This document shows positions 27,364 to 35,484 of a stretch of DNA of 64,000 nucleotides, piece by piece. The notes under the pieces are model-generated. The model ran no database searches, was not told the origin of the DNA, and saw only the letters and a list, made by a program, of their open reading frames with translations. Within the stretch, counting starts at the first letter, position 1, and each line of letters starts with the position of its first letter. Made by a program: the position numbers and the translations under genes. The stretch lies in contig NZ_WOTB01000001.1 of assembly GCF_011516835.1 (NCBI RefSeq), forward strand, positions 186,001 to 250,000, in the 5' to 3' direction. Source of the stretch: Acetobacter musti. GTDB taxonomy: Bacteria > Pseudomonadota > Alphaproteobacteria > Acetobacterales > Acetobacteraceae.

Positions 27364-28133
27364 TGGAGCGGGAGAGCGCTGTTGCCTGTCATGATGTGAC
27401 GCTTCGTCTGGGTGACCGGACGGTCCTGTCGGATATCAGTCTCTCGGTTGCAGAAGGGAGCTTTGTCGGGCTCTTTGGACCGAACGGAGCCGGAAAGACG
27501 ACATTTCTGCGGGCGTTGCTGAGGCTGGTGAAGCCGGTCAGCGGCGATATTACTCTGTTCGGACAGCCGGTGGCGCGCGGAAATCCTGCTATCGGCTATA
27601 TGCCGCAGAGCCGGACGCCCAGTGGTGCGATGCTGACAGGCCGGGATCTGCTTGCTTCCGGTCTGTCCGGCGCGAAATGGGGGCTGCCATGGGTGTCGCG
27701 GGCCGGGATGGCGGAGATTGATGCGGCGCTGGAGGGTGTGGACGCGGTGGCGCTGGGCAGGCGGCGGCTCGGGGCGCTGTCCGGCGGCGAGCGGCAGAGG
27801 CTGCTGATCGCGCAGGCGCTGCTTGGCTCGCCGCGTTTGCTGCTTCTGGATGAGCCGCTGGCCAGTCTCGACCCGGCGCGGATGCGGGAGGTGGCGCTGC
27901 TGCTGCGGGACGTGGCGCGGCGGCTGGGAATGACGGTGATCTGCTCGGCGCATGACATCAATCCTCTGATCGGCGTGATGGATACGGTGCTGTGTCTGGC
28001 GCGGGGACGCGCCCGCATCGGGCCGGTGGATGAGATTGTGACGGAGCCGGTGCTGTCGGAGCTGTACGGGGTGCCGGTGGAGGTGTGTCATGCGCCTTCG
28101 GGCCGGGTTCTGGTGAGTGCGGACGGGCTCTGA
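27360..28133 (+). CDS. znuC: Zinc ABC transporter ATP-binding protein
   Basis: 257 residues. ABC ATPase with Walker A GPNGAGKTT, signature LSGGERQRLLIAQALL, Walker B LLLLDEPLASLDP and switch His in VICSAHDINPL. It powers zinc import. It overlaps znuA by four bases and shares one base with the permease start (TGATG), so the three are translated together. From here on the plus strand becomes strongly G-rich. Confidence 0.9.
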   Translation: MMERESAVACHDVTLRLGDRTVLSDISLSVAEGSFVGLFGPNGAGKTTFLRALLRLVKPVSGDITLFGQPVARGNPAIGYMPQSRTPSGAMLTGRDLLASGLSGAKWGLPWVSRAGMAEIDAALEGVDAVALGRRRLGALSGGERQRLLIAQALLGSPRLLLLDEPLASLDPARMREVALLLRDVARRLGMTVICSAHDINPLIGVMDTVLCLARGRARIGPVDEIVTEPVLSELYGVPVEVCHAPSGRVLVSADGL

Positions 28134-28915
28134 TGCTGGCTTACGACTTCATGCGGATGGCCTTCGCGGCTTCGGCCTGCGTGGCGGTTCTGGCAGGACC
28201 GGTGGGCTGGTTTCTGGTGCTGCGGGGGCAGAGTTTCGCGGGACATGCGCTGTCTCATATTGCGTTTGCCGGGGCGGCCGGGGCGGCGCTGCTCGGGATT
28301 TCGCCGCTGGCGGGGCTGCTGGGAGCGGCGGTTCTGGCGGGCGGAGCGATGGGGCTCACCGGGCGCGACACGGGTGAGCGTGATGTGGCGATCGGGATGG
28401 TGTTGTCGCTGGCCATGGGTTTCGGGGTGCTGTTCCTGCACCTGATGCCGCGCCCGGCGGTGACGGCTACGGCGCTGCTGTTTGGCAATGTGCTGGGAGT
28501 GAGCGGAGGAATGCTGGTCTCGCTGGCCGGGGCGGCGGTGGCCGGGCTGGTGGCGCTCGGGGTGCTGTCGCGGCCGTTGCTGTTTGCGAGTCTGCAGCCG
28601 GAGCTGGCGGAGGCGCGGGGCGTGAGTCTGCGGCTGGTCTCGACGCTGTTTCTGATGCTGGTGGGGGCGGCGACGGCGGAGTGCGCCCAGATTACCGGTG
28701 TGTTGCTGGTCTTTACACTGATGGTTGGGCCGGGCGCGGCGGCGCAGCGGCTGGGGCTGGCGCCGCTGGCGGGGATTGGCTGCGCCACGGTTCTGGCGCT
28801 GGGCGAGGCCTGGGGCGGGCTGGCGTTGTCCTGGTGGACAGACTGGCCGGTCTCGTTCTGGATCGCGGTGCTGAGCGTGGCGGCGTTTCTGCTGGCGGGG
28901 CTGCGCCGGTTGTGA
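28133..28915 (+). CDS. znuB: Zinc ABC transporter permease
   Basis: 260 residues from the ATG at 28133; a longer frame from 28085 lies within znuC. About eight membrane helices of the ABC-3 family: GWFLVLRGQSFAGHALSHIAFAGAAGA at the N-terminus is the characteristic family start, and ITGVLLVFTLMVGPGAAA is the conserved late segment. It forms the membrane channel for zinc with ZnuC and ZnuA. Confidence 0.9.
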   Translation: MLAYDFMRMAFAASACVAVLAGPVGWFLVLRGQSFAGHALSHIAFAGAAGAALLGISPLAGLLGAAVLAGGAMGLTGRDTGERDVAIGMVLSLAMGFGVLFLHLMPRPAVTATALLFGNVLGVSGGMLVSLAGAAVAGLVALGVLSRPLLFASLQPELAEARGVSLRLVSTLFLMLVGAATAECAQITGVLLVFTLMVGPGAAAQRLGLAPLAGIGCATVLALGEAWGGLALSWWTDWPVSFWIAVLSVAAFLLAGLRRL

Positions 28916-29025
28916 GAGTGCGGTTCTGATCTGTGCTTCGGGGTGTGGCGGTCTGTTGCCTGTCCTGCGAAAACCGGGTGAGAATGATCTGTGGTTTCTG
29001 GCGACCGGCTGAGAAGGATGGAACG

Positions 29026-29403
29026 GTGAGACGTAAATTGCTGTGGCGTGGGTGTGGTGCGGCGTTTCTGGCCTGCCTGCTGAGCCTTCCGGCGCTGGCG
29101 CAGCCTGGCGGGGGAGATGGCGGCGGCGGTGATGGCGGTGACGGGGATGAGAAGACCGGACCCGACATGCATGCGATGGCGTCGAAGTTCAACTCGACCC
29201 GTGTCCGGAAGGATTACAGTTATATCAGCCGGCCTGCCGGCGACCGGGTTCAGGAGCAGCCTGATATGGACCGTCTGCTCTTCTGGACGAAAGACGGGAA
29301 GCCCGACGGGTATGCGCAGCGTCGCGGAGACAGTGTGATCTATTACGATTCGTCGGGGCATCCGGAGCGTGTGCAGCATCTGGCGCCGGGTGAGGGGGAC
29401 TGA
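29026..29403 (+). CDS. Small exported hypothetical protein
   Basis: 125 residues from a GTG at 29026 (RBS AAGGA upstream). A Sec-type signal peptide (RRKLLWRGCGAAFLACLLSLPALAQ) is followed by a Gly/Asp-rich linker (about 26-45) and a compact C-terminal part with DYSYISRPAGDRV and YAQRRGDSVIYYDSSGHPE. I do not recognise a family. It follows znuB by about 110 bp on the same strand but need not be cotranscribed. An upstream start at 28933 would lose the clean signal peptide. Confidence 0.55.
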   Translation: MRRKLLWRGCGAAFLACLLSLPALAQPGGGDGGGGDGGDGDEKTGPDMHAMASKFNSTRVRKDYSYISRPAGDRVQEQPDMDRLLFWTKDGKPDGYAQRRGDSVIYYDSSGHPERVQHLAPGEGD

Positions 29404-29936
29404 TTTCCGGTTTTTCTCCTCGCTGGTTTTCCAGAAGGGTCGGGGGGTCTGCGAGGTGATGCGGTTCCGGCGTGTGTGACATTCCGGTGACGGTTTTTCC
29501 GGTCTGGTTTCCGGCGGTTCTGGCGGGAGGGCGGGGTTTTGGGCTGGCGGCATGGCGGGGCGGCTTTTCGGTGTCGGGGTGTCGGAGCGGTTCAAGCGGC
29601 TGAATAAAGGTGTCCCTGCCGTCTGGCGGGGATTTTTATTTTCCGGGTGTCTGGTCAGACTGTTTGCACTGATACGGGGACGTGTCGGTCCGGGGACGGA
29701 AAGTCCGTAACGTTATGGATTTTTTCGTTTCGGTTTCGTTGTGGAAAGTGCCGTGAGCGGGAGGGGGACGCCGGACGGGGTACTGGTGATGCGTCTTGGG
29801 GCGACTGTAAGGCGGACGGTGATGGCGCCAGAGCTGCCGGTCCGGTCACCGGGACAGGGGCGGCCGGTGTGGTTGATGATGAGTCTCATGCGGCCCGGGA
29901 GCATCGTTTCCGATGAAAGGACGCGGAGGAGAGGGG
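29404..29936. other. Non-coding region after the exported protein gene
   Basis: Apart from the terminator at 29613-29642 I see no credible gene here. A 185-codon plus frame starting at 29741 runs into the hydroxylase gene in another frame and is not convincing. The right end joins the first copy of the shorter dispersed repeat. Confidence 0.5.
29613..29642 (+). terminator. Rho-independent terminator
   Basis: Stem TCCCTGCC (29613-29620), loop GTCT, stem GGCGGGGA (29625-29632, one T-G pair), then TTTTTATTTT. This is a textbook terminator about 210 bp after the small exported protein gene. Confidence 0.85.
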
Positions 29937-30044
29937 TTTATGTATTTTGCAGACAGAAGCAGGGCACGGTCTTTAGCCCATTTATTTTAACAGGTCGGGA
30001 TCAAAGGGGCTGCGCCCCTTTGTGGGGTTCGGGGCAAAGCCCTG
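29937..30044 (+). repeat. Dispersed intergenic repeat A, copy 1
   Basis: About 108 bp shared with copy 2 (42698-42810) from a GTTTATGTATTT start through TTTATTTTAACAG to GGGGTTCGGGGCAAAGCCCTG. A 9-bp hairpin, CAAAGGGGC with GCCCCTTTG and loop TGC, lies at 30002-30022. It ends about 50 bp before the hydroxylase start. Confidence 0.8.
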
Positions 30045-30095
30045 AAAAGCCGCCACGTCTGCATCTGCAAAGCGGACAAACACCAGGGGAAAGCG

Positions 30096-30782
30096 ATGTT
30101 GCTGCATATTCCGGATGTTCTGACGGCGGAGGAGCTGGCGCGGTGCCGGGCGGTTCTGGAGGCGGCGCGCTGGGGGGACGGGAAGGTGACGGCCGGGCAG
30201 CAGTCGGCGCGGGCGAAGAACAATCTGCAGCTGCCGCTGAATCATCCGGAGCATCGGGAACTGGCGGAGCTGGTGCTGCGGGCGCTGGGGCGGAATAAGC
30301 TGTTCAACAGCGCGGTGGTGCCGCTGCGGGTCGTGCCGCCGCTGTTCAATCGTTACGATGTGGGCATGGAGTTTCGGGCGCATGTGGATAATGCGGTGCG
30401 CCCCATCCCTGAGTCCGGCGGGATGCGGATCAGGACGGATGTGTCCTCGACGCTGTTTCTGACGGAGCCGGAGGAGTATGACGGCGGGGAGCTGGTGATT
30501 TACGATGAGTCCGGCACGCGGGAGGTGAAACTGCCTGCGGGGGACATGATCGTTTATGACACGACGGTTCTGCATTCCGTGCTGCCGGTGACGCGGGGGA
30601 GCCGGTGGGCCTCATTTTTCTGGACGCAGTCGATGGTGCGGGAGGACAGCCGGCGGCGGCTGCTGTTCGATCTGGATCAGCGGATCATGGATCTGCGCAC
30701 GCGGTTGCCGGATGATGATCCGGCGGTGCTGGGGCTGGTGAATGTGTATCATAATCTGATGCGGGAGTGGTGTGATCTGTGA
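30096..30782 (+). CDS. PKHD-type Fe(II)/2-oxoglutarate hydroxylase
   Basis: 228 residues of the PiuC/YbiX family. Iron ligands are H96 and D98 in EFRAHVDNAV and H160 in DTTVLHSV; R170 in RGSRWA should bind 2-oxoglutarate. The N-terminus MLLHIPDVLTAEELARCR and QSARAKNNLQLP are typical. Members are often encoded with TonB-dependent siderophore receptors; here no receptor is adjacent, though three lie within 25 kb. ATG at 30096 with AGGGGAAAG upstream. Confidence 0.9.
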   Translation: MLLHIPDVLTAEELARCRAVLEAARWGDGKVTAGQQSARAKNNLQLPLNHPEHRELAELVLRALGRNKLFNSAVVPLRVVPPLFNRYDVGMEFRAHVDNAVRPIPESGGMRIRTDVSSTLFLTEPEEYDGGELVIYDESGTREVKLPAGDMIVYDTTVLHSVLPVTRGSRWASFFWTQSMVREDSRRRLLFDLDQRIMDLRTRLPDDDPAVLGLVNVYHNLMREWCDL

Positions 30783-30901
30783 GGGGCTGGTCTGGCTGTT
30801 CCCCGGTTGACCCCTGTGGTTCTGCTTGCTCTGATGCCGGGAAATGGATGACGGGCAGCCCGTCTGTTCTGCTGCCCGGACGTCATCGGAAGGAATGATG
30901 A

Positions 30902-31063
30902 ATGTCTGAATATCGCATTGAGGAAATCAGGGATGAGTCCGGCAGGACAGTTCGCTGGGAAATCTATCATGAGGACGAACTGATCCGTTCATTCACGGAC
31001 AAAGCCGGGGCCGAAGCGGAACTGGAGAAGCTGCAGAAGAAAGAAACGTTTTCACAGGAGTGA
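30902..31063 (+). CDS. Small hypothetical protein, 53 residues
   Basis: A short frame beginning MSEYRIEEIRDESGRTV and ending KLQKKETFSQE. It has a strong ribosome site (GGAAGGA) before the ATG at 30902 and a charged, amphipathic composition with a WEIYHEDELIRSF strand-like centre, which looks like a real small protein. No family recognised. It lies 120 bp after the PKHD hydroxylase on the same strand. Confidence 0.5.
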   Translation: MSEYRIEEIRDESGRTVRWEIYHEDELIRSFTDKAGAEAELEKLQKKETFSQE

Positions 31064-31474
31064 AGGCCGGGGGCGGCGCAGGGAGGCCATGCCGGATGAG
31101 GTCGGGTCGGCCAGGGGGCAGGCTGAACTGGTGCCGCAGGCGGGGACGTGAGGCGGTGAATCGGAATGCCTGTTGAAGTTCTGTGCCGGAGCAGGGCTTT
31201 AACGTTTTTCTTTCTGTATATGATGGTGGTGCCGGCTTTCACCTGTAAGCAGGGGAGAGGCGGGGTGATCGGGCTTTCAGGTTTAAAAGGATGCCAGCTC
31301 ATCGGGAGGCCAACTGCTGCCGGAATTCGGGTTGTGTTTCCGTCCGGTGGTGAGTGGTGTGATGCTGCATCTCTGAGAGCTGTTTTGATAAATCCTGAAG
31401 TGTGCAGGGTGTTTTCATGGACCGGGAGCGGCGCTTATCCGGCTCCGGGGTGGTTCCCCGTGCTGTTGAAACCG
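31064..31474. other. Non-coding region before MITE copy B1
   Basis: About 410 bp between the 53-residue gene and the repeat. Frames here (31166-31477 plus, 30967-31302 minus) have no domain, no ribosome site and poor composition. I see nothing else. Confidence 0.45.
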
Positions 31475-31476
31475 TA

Positions 31477-31741
31477 AGAGGCTGTTTCAAAAGCCTCACC
31501 GGGGTAAAACCTTTCATAATATATGAATAATATTATGCTTTTTGTCCTACTTATCCGCTCGTTTGAGTCAGCCTCAAAAAAGCGCACCACGACAAGCCTT
31601 TGAAAAAAAATAATAAAAGTTTTTGGGTGCCGTCTTTTTTCAAAAAGGCGGCGTTCCCTGAAGCTTTCCGGAAAAATCTTCAATAGAAACTTCTTTGTGA
31701 TTCAAGGAAAGTTTCGCAAGCAGGCTTTTGAAACAGTCTCT
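31477..31741 (+). mobile_element. MITE-like element, full copy (B1)
   Basis: 265 bp bounded by 20-bp terminal inverted repeats: left AGAGGCTGTTTCAAAAGCCT (31477-31496), right its complement with one mismatch (31722-31741). Both ends are flanked by TA (31475-31476, 31742-31743), a likely target duplication. Inside is the core GTTTTTGGGTGCCG followed by a hairpin (TTTTTTCAAAAAGGCGGC). It has no coding capacity. Partial relatives lie at 33.8, 42.5, 42.9 and 52.8 kb. Confidence 0.8.
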
Positions 31742-31867
31742 TATCGGCGCGGTTGCGCCGGAGAGTCTGTGAAGGCGGCTGGCGGGCGCGGTCTGGTTTG
31801 TTGCCGTGTTATTTCTTCAGGAAGGGAAACAGAGAGTCTGCGGCTTTTTGTAGAGCCCCGTGGCGTT

Positions 31868-33532
31868 TCAGGTCCAGTACCAGGAGCGGATGTTCCAGCA
31901 GTTTGAGCGGACGTTGATGTTGTTTGCGTAGCCGGTGAGGGCGGATTTTATGCCTTCGATGGCGCTGCGCTGGTAAAGGGGGAGGATGGGGAGGTCCTGG
32001 CGGATGAGGGCCTGGATCTTCCGGTAGATGTCGCGGCGTTTCATTCTGTCCTGTTCGTGCATGCCTGCGGCCATGAGCCGGTCGGCTTCGGGGGAGGCGT
32101 ACTGGAAGACGTTGCCGCCGGTGCCCCCTCTGGCGACGGACTGGTGGCTGTCGAAATGCAGGGAACATTCCGGATCGGCGCCGACCATGAAATCGATTTC
32201 CACGAGGGCGGAGTCGAACTGCGAGTGTGTCCAGGATGTGCCCCAGGTGATGGCGGGGGGCGCGTCGTGGAGGGACATGGCGGCGCCGATTTCCTGCCAT
32301 TGCGCCTGCATGACCTGCTGGATCTGCTGGCGGAGCGGGTCTCCGGAGGTGGAGGAGTTGCTGAACTCGAGACGGACGCCGTTCCGGCTGCGTACGCCGT
32401 CCGGGCCGGGGCGCCAGCCGGCGGCGTCGAGCAGGGCGCGGGCCTGGGCGGGGTCGTGGCGGTGGGCGGGGAGATCCGGGCTGAACCAGAAGGACTCGCG
32501 GGGGACGTATGATTCCGTCACATGCGGGATCCCTTCGAGAAGGATTGCGATGATTTCTTCCTTGTTCAGGGCGAGATAGAGGGCCTGGCGAACGGCGGGG
32601 TCCTGGAAACAGGGGCGTCCGAGGTTGAGGGCGATGACGCCCGTGGCGGCGGCGGGGGCGAGTTCGATCCGGTGGCCTGGCGGCAGGGCGAGGGCTTCCC
32701 TGTACCGGTCGGGGGCGATGCCCTGCATGCCGAGATAATCGATGGCGCCGACTTCGAACTGTGTGAAAAGAGCTGTCTGGTCGGGGATGTATTTGAAGAT
32801 CAGGGTTTCGATATGCGGCTCGTCCGGGCGGTAATAACGCGGGTTGGCGGAGAGGGTGATCTGATCGCCTGGGATGCGGCTTTCCCAGCGGAAGGGGCCG
32901 GTTCCGACCGGGGACTGTGAGAAGGAGGAGGTGTTCCAGTTGTGCTCATGGGCGAGCAGATGGGACGGAACGATGAACATATTGGCGAGCGCGGAGATGT
33001 AGGATGCGGAATTTTCCTTCATGCGCCATGTGATTTCTGTCGGGCTGGTGACGGTTATCTCTTCTGTCAGCTCGTGGCCGGAGCGGGAATAGGCCGGGAA
33101 ATCCGGGTCGTGGAGCAGGGCGAGAGTGAACCGGACGTCCTCGGCGGTGAAGGGGGCGCCGTCGTGCCAGAACACGTCGGGGCGGAGTGTGATCCGCCAG
33201 AAGGTGCCGTCGGCGGAGATGCCGCCGTTTTCCGTTGTGGGGATGGCGGCGGCGAGTTCGGGGACGAAGGCGCCGGTATTGTCGATGGACCAGAGCGGGC
33301 TGAACAGGTTCATGTGAACGCCGTCATCGACTTCGATATGGGGAAAGAGCGGGTTGAAGACGGTGGGTTCCTGCGACAGTCCGACAACGACACGGCCGCG
33401 TCGTTCGTGCGGGGGAGCGGCGCGCAGCGGACGGGGTGTCAGTCCCGCCGCACCGGCGGGGAGCAGGAGGGAGGCGGCGAGACGGCTGGTAAAGCTTCTG
33501 CGACTGAGCGGATGGTTTCGGAAAGTCTGCAT
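31868..33532 (-). CDS. Peptide-type ABC transporter substrate-binding protein
   Basis: 554 residues of SBP_bac_5 (DppA/OppA type). A twin-arginine signal (HPLSRRSFTSRLAASLLLPAGAAG) is near the N-terminus. Family motifs include LSQEPTVFNPLFPHIEVDD, FWHDGAPFTAEDVRFTLALLHDP (strongly conserved), SPVGTGPFRWESR and a late YQRSAIEGIKS. It binds peptides or peptide-like solutes in the periplasm. It lies downstream of the dppBCDF-like genes and the FAD enzyme, separated by a MITE copy, so it may have its own promoter. Ligand unknown. Confidence 0.88.
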   Translation of the reverse strand: MQTFRNHPLSRRSFTSRLAASLLLPAGAAGLTPRPLRAAPPHERRGRVVVGLSQEPTVFNPLFPHIEVDDGVHMNLFSPLWSIDNTGAFVPELAAAIPTTENGGISADGTFWRITLRPDVFWHDGAPFTAEDVRFTLALLHDPDFPAYSRSGHELTEEITVTSPTEITWRMKENSASYISALANMFIVPSHLLAHEHNWNTSSFSQSPVGTGPFRWESRIPGDQITLSANPRYYRPDEPHIETLIFKYIPDQTALFTQFEVGAIDYLGMQGIAPDRYREALALPPGHRIELAPAAATGVIALNLGRPCFQDPAVRQALYLALNKEEIIAILLEGIPHVTESYVPRESFWFSPDLPAHRHDPAQARALLDAAGWRPGPDGVRSRNGVRLEFSNSSTSGDPLRQQIQQVMQAQWQEIGAAMSLHDAPPAITWGTSWTHSQFDSALVEIDFMVGADPECSLHFDSHQSVARGGTGGNVFQYASPEADRLMAAGMHEQDRMKRRDIYRKIQALIRQDLPILPLYQRSAIEGIKSALTGYANNINVRSNCWNIRSWYWT

Positions 33533-33824
33533 GGGCGTTTCCTGGTGTTCTGGCCGGGAGATCCGGGGACGGTCCGGATCAGCAGGGTGTCGGAGCGGAC
33601 CGGGGACGGTGGGATGGGCTCTGTCTGAGGCCGGTGGAGGGCTGGAGAGTGTTATGCACGCTGCACCGGGATCTTCGCCGTCTGCGGTCGTTCATCTGCT
33701 GGTGAGGCGGGAGCATAAAATGGAAATTTCCGGATTTGTTTTACTTTCCCGGCAGGCTGGACTGATGAGGATGGGTTGTCTGACTGATATGGCCGGCGCT
33801 CATATAGGGCATCATACTCTCCGT
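33533..33824. other. Upstream region of the substrate-binding protein gene
   Basis: About 290 bp that should hold the minus-strand promoter for the SBP gene. No gene is seen; plus frames here are opposite-strand shadows. Confidence 0.4.
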
Positions 33825-33980
33825 GAGACTGTTTCAGAATCCTGTTCGTGAAACATCCTGATAAATTTCAAAGAAGTTTTTGGTGAAGCTTTTTTCAAAA
33901 AGCTTCTGAAGACGCCGCCTTTTTGAAAAAAGGCGGCACCCAAAAACTTTTGTTTTTATCAAAACCTTGTTGTGAGGTGA
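33825..33980 (-). repeat. MITE-like element B, partial copy (B2)
   Basis: Begins GAGACTGTTTCAGAATCCTG (terminal-repeat end), then AAGTTTTTGGTGAAGC, two hairpins (GAAGCTTTTT with AAAAAGCTTC; GCCGCCTTTTT with AAAAAGGCGGC) and CCCAAAAACTTTTG. The order is the reverse complement of B1 and B4. The far terminal repeat is not recognisable. Confidence 0.7.
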
Positions 33981-34092
33981 TTTGAGAATTGCGTTGCTCC
34001 GGAGAGTGCGGGCGAAGTCCGGAAACAGAAACACATTGTTGAAATAAACTTTCCAGGCAGAGCGGGCATCGCAACAAACAAAAGTCTTTTTG

Positions 34093-34116
34093 CTTCTTTT
34101 TCTTCAGAAAAAGAAG
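34093..34116. terminator. Hairpin downstream of the unit-1 FAD oxidoreductase
   Basis: CTTCTTTTTC pairs with GAAAAAGAAG around loop TTCA, a perfect 10-bp stem 40 bp beyond the stop at 34156. On the minus strand it is followed by CAAAAAGAC rather than a pure T run, so a terminator role is tentative. Confidence 0.4.
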
Positions 34117-34155
34117 AACCCCCGGCCACACACTCCTCCATCTCATCACGCTCTT

Positions 34156-35484
34156 TCAGAATCCGACATCGATCTGGAGGGGTGATCCGTCTGTGAAGCG
34201 GTTCCAGCGGAAGGGGGTGGGGTCGACGGCGGGTGTGGCGCCTGTTGCGAGGTCGGCGGCGAGTTGTCCGGCGCCGGGTCCGATGCCGAAGCCGTGGCCG
34301 GAGAAGCCGGTGGCGACGGTGAGGCCGGGGAGGTCGGGGACGGGGCTGATGGTGGGGATGGCGTCCGGAAGAACGTCGATCATGCCGCCCCATTTCTGCA
34401 CGACTGTCATCCCGGCGGCCCTGGGGAAGAGGGCGCGGAAGGCGTCTTCGGCCTGTTTCAGGAGAGAGTCGACCGGGGCGGGGTCGAGGGTGCGGACGCG
34501 CTCGAAGACGGTGGGGCGGTCCATGGCCCAGTGACGGGGCTGGCGGAGGGCTTCGATGAAGCGGTGATCGAGACGTGGTTTGAGGGAGCGTCGTTCGGCT
34601 TTGAGGGCGGGGAGGAATTTCGGCAGGAAGCGGAACGTGTCCGGGACGACGGGGGCGACGACGGTGCCGGACTGGGCGAAATTGTAGCCGCCGTCATCCC
34701 GTTTTCTGAATGCCACGGAGCCTGTGTAGGCGCTGGTCTCGGGGAGGCCTTCGATCGGTGAGGTGCGGGCGACGGAAGCGAGAACCCTGAGCTGCGGCAG
34801 GGTGAGATTGTGATTGCCGAGCAGCAGACGCGACCAGGCGCCGCCGGCGACGATGACGCCGTTGCAGGCGATCCGGCCTTTTTCGGTGAAGACGCCGGTG
34901 ACGCGGCCGCCGGTGATATCGAGGCCGCGCACGGCGGTGGACTGGAGGATGTGCGCGCCGCGGGCGCGGGCGGCGGCGGCGATGGCGGGGGCGGCTTTCT
35001 GCGGCTCGGCGCGGGCGTCGGTGGGGTTGTAGAGGGCGGAGCGGAATTCGCGCGTGGCGCCGGGGAGGAGTTTTGCGATTTCCGCCGTGCCGATCACGCG
35101 CGATCCGGTCTGCCAGATACGGGCGTTTTCGGCCCAGCGCTCGTGGCGCGCCTGATCGGCGTCGGTGAGGGCGACGGAGAGCACGCCGGTGACTTTGAAG
35201 CCGGTATCGGCGTGTTCGAGCGGGGCGAGGCCGTGCCAGAGGCGCATGCTTTCGAGCATGAGGGGAAGTTCGCGGGCGTCGCGGCCGTTTTTCCGGACCC
35301 AGCCCCAGTTGCGGCTGGACTGTTCGGCGCCGATCCGGCCTTTCTCGCACAGGGTGACGGCGATGCCTTTGCGGCTGAGGGCGAGGGCGGCGCTGACGCC
35401 GACGATGCCGCCGCCGATGACGACGATGTCGGTGGAGGCGGGGAGGGTGGTGTCGCTGTCGATGGTGACGACTTCAGGTCCCAT
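34156..35484 (-). CDS. FAD-dependent amine/amino-acid oxidoreductase (DAO family)
   Basis: 442 residues. Rossmann motif DIVVIGGGIVGVSAALAL, then the distinctive EQSSRNWGWVRKNGRD, the RVTGVFTEKG and IVAGGAWSRLL strands, and the C-terminal VATGFSGHGFGIGPGAG that completes the FAD site. Such enzymes oxidise C-N bonds of secondary amines or D-amino acids. It is clearly paralogous to the protein at 49495-50775 (shared SSRNWGW, LDPAP, GFSGHGFGIGP). It overlaps the ABC ATPase gene upstream by eleven bases, so its substrate is probably what the transporter brings in. Confidence 0.88.
   Translation of the reverse strand: MGPEVVTIDSDTTLPASTDIVVIGGGIVGVSAALALSRKGIAVTLCEKGRIGAEQSSRNWGWVRKNGRDARELPLMLESMRLWHGLAPLEHADTGFKVTGVLSVALTDADQARHERWAENARIWQTGSRVIGTAEIAKLLPGATREFRSALYNPTDARAEPQKAAPAIAAAARARGAHILQSTAVRGLDITGGRVTGVFTEKGRIACNGVIVAGGAWSRLLLGNHNLTLPQLRVLASVARTSPIEGLPETSAYTGSVAFRKRDDGGYNFAQSGTVVAPVVPDTFRFLPKFLPALKAERRSLKPRLDHRFIEALRQPRHWAMDRPTVFERVRTLDPAPVDSLLKQAEDAFRALFPRAAGMTVVQKWGGMIDVLPDAIPTISPVPDLPGLTVATGFSGHGFGIGPGAGQLAADLATGATPAVDPTPFRWNRFTDGSPLQIDVGF

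Noticed and set aside
29741-30298. 185-codon plus frame running into the PKHD hydroxylase
   Set aside because: Covers a dispersed repeat and then overlaps a well-supported gene in another frame; Gly-rich nonsense composition.
31809-32300. Minus frame ending in an LKRHGALQKAADSLFPFLKK-like tail
   Set aside because: The tail looks coding, but the frame overlaps the substrate-binding protein gene and has no credible start after it.
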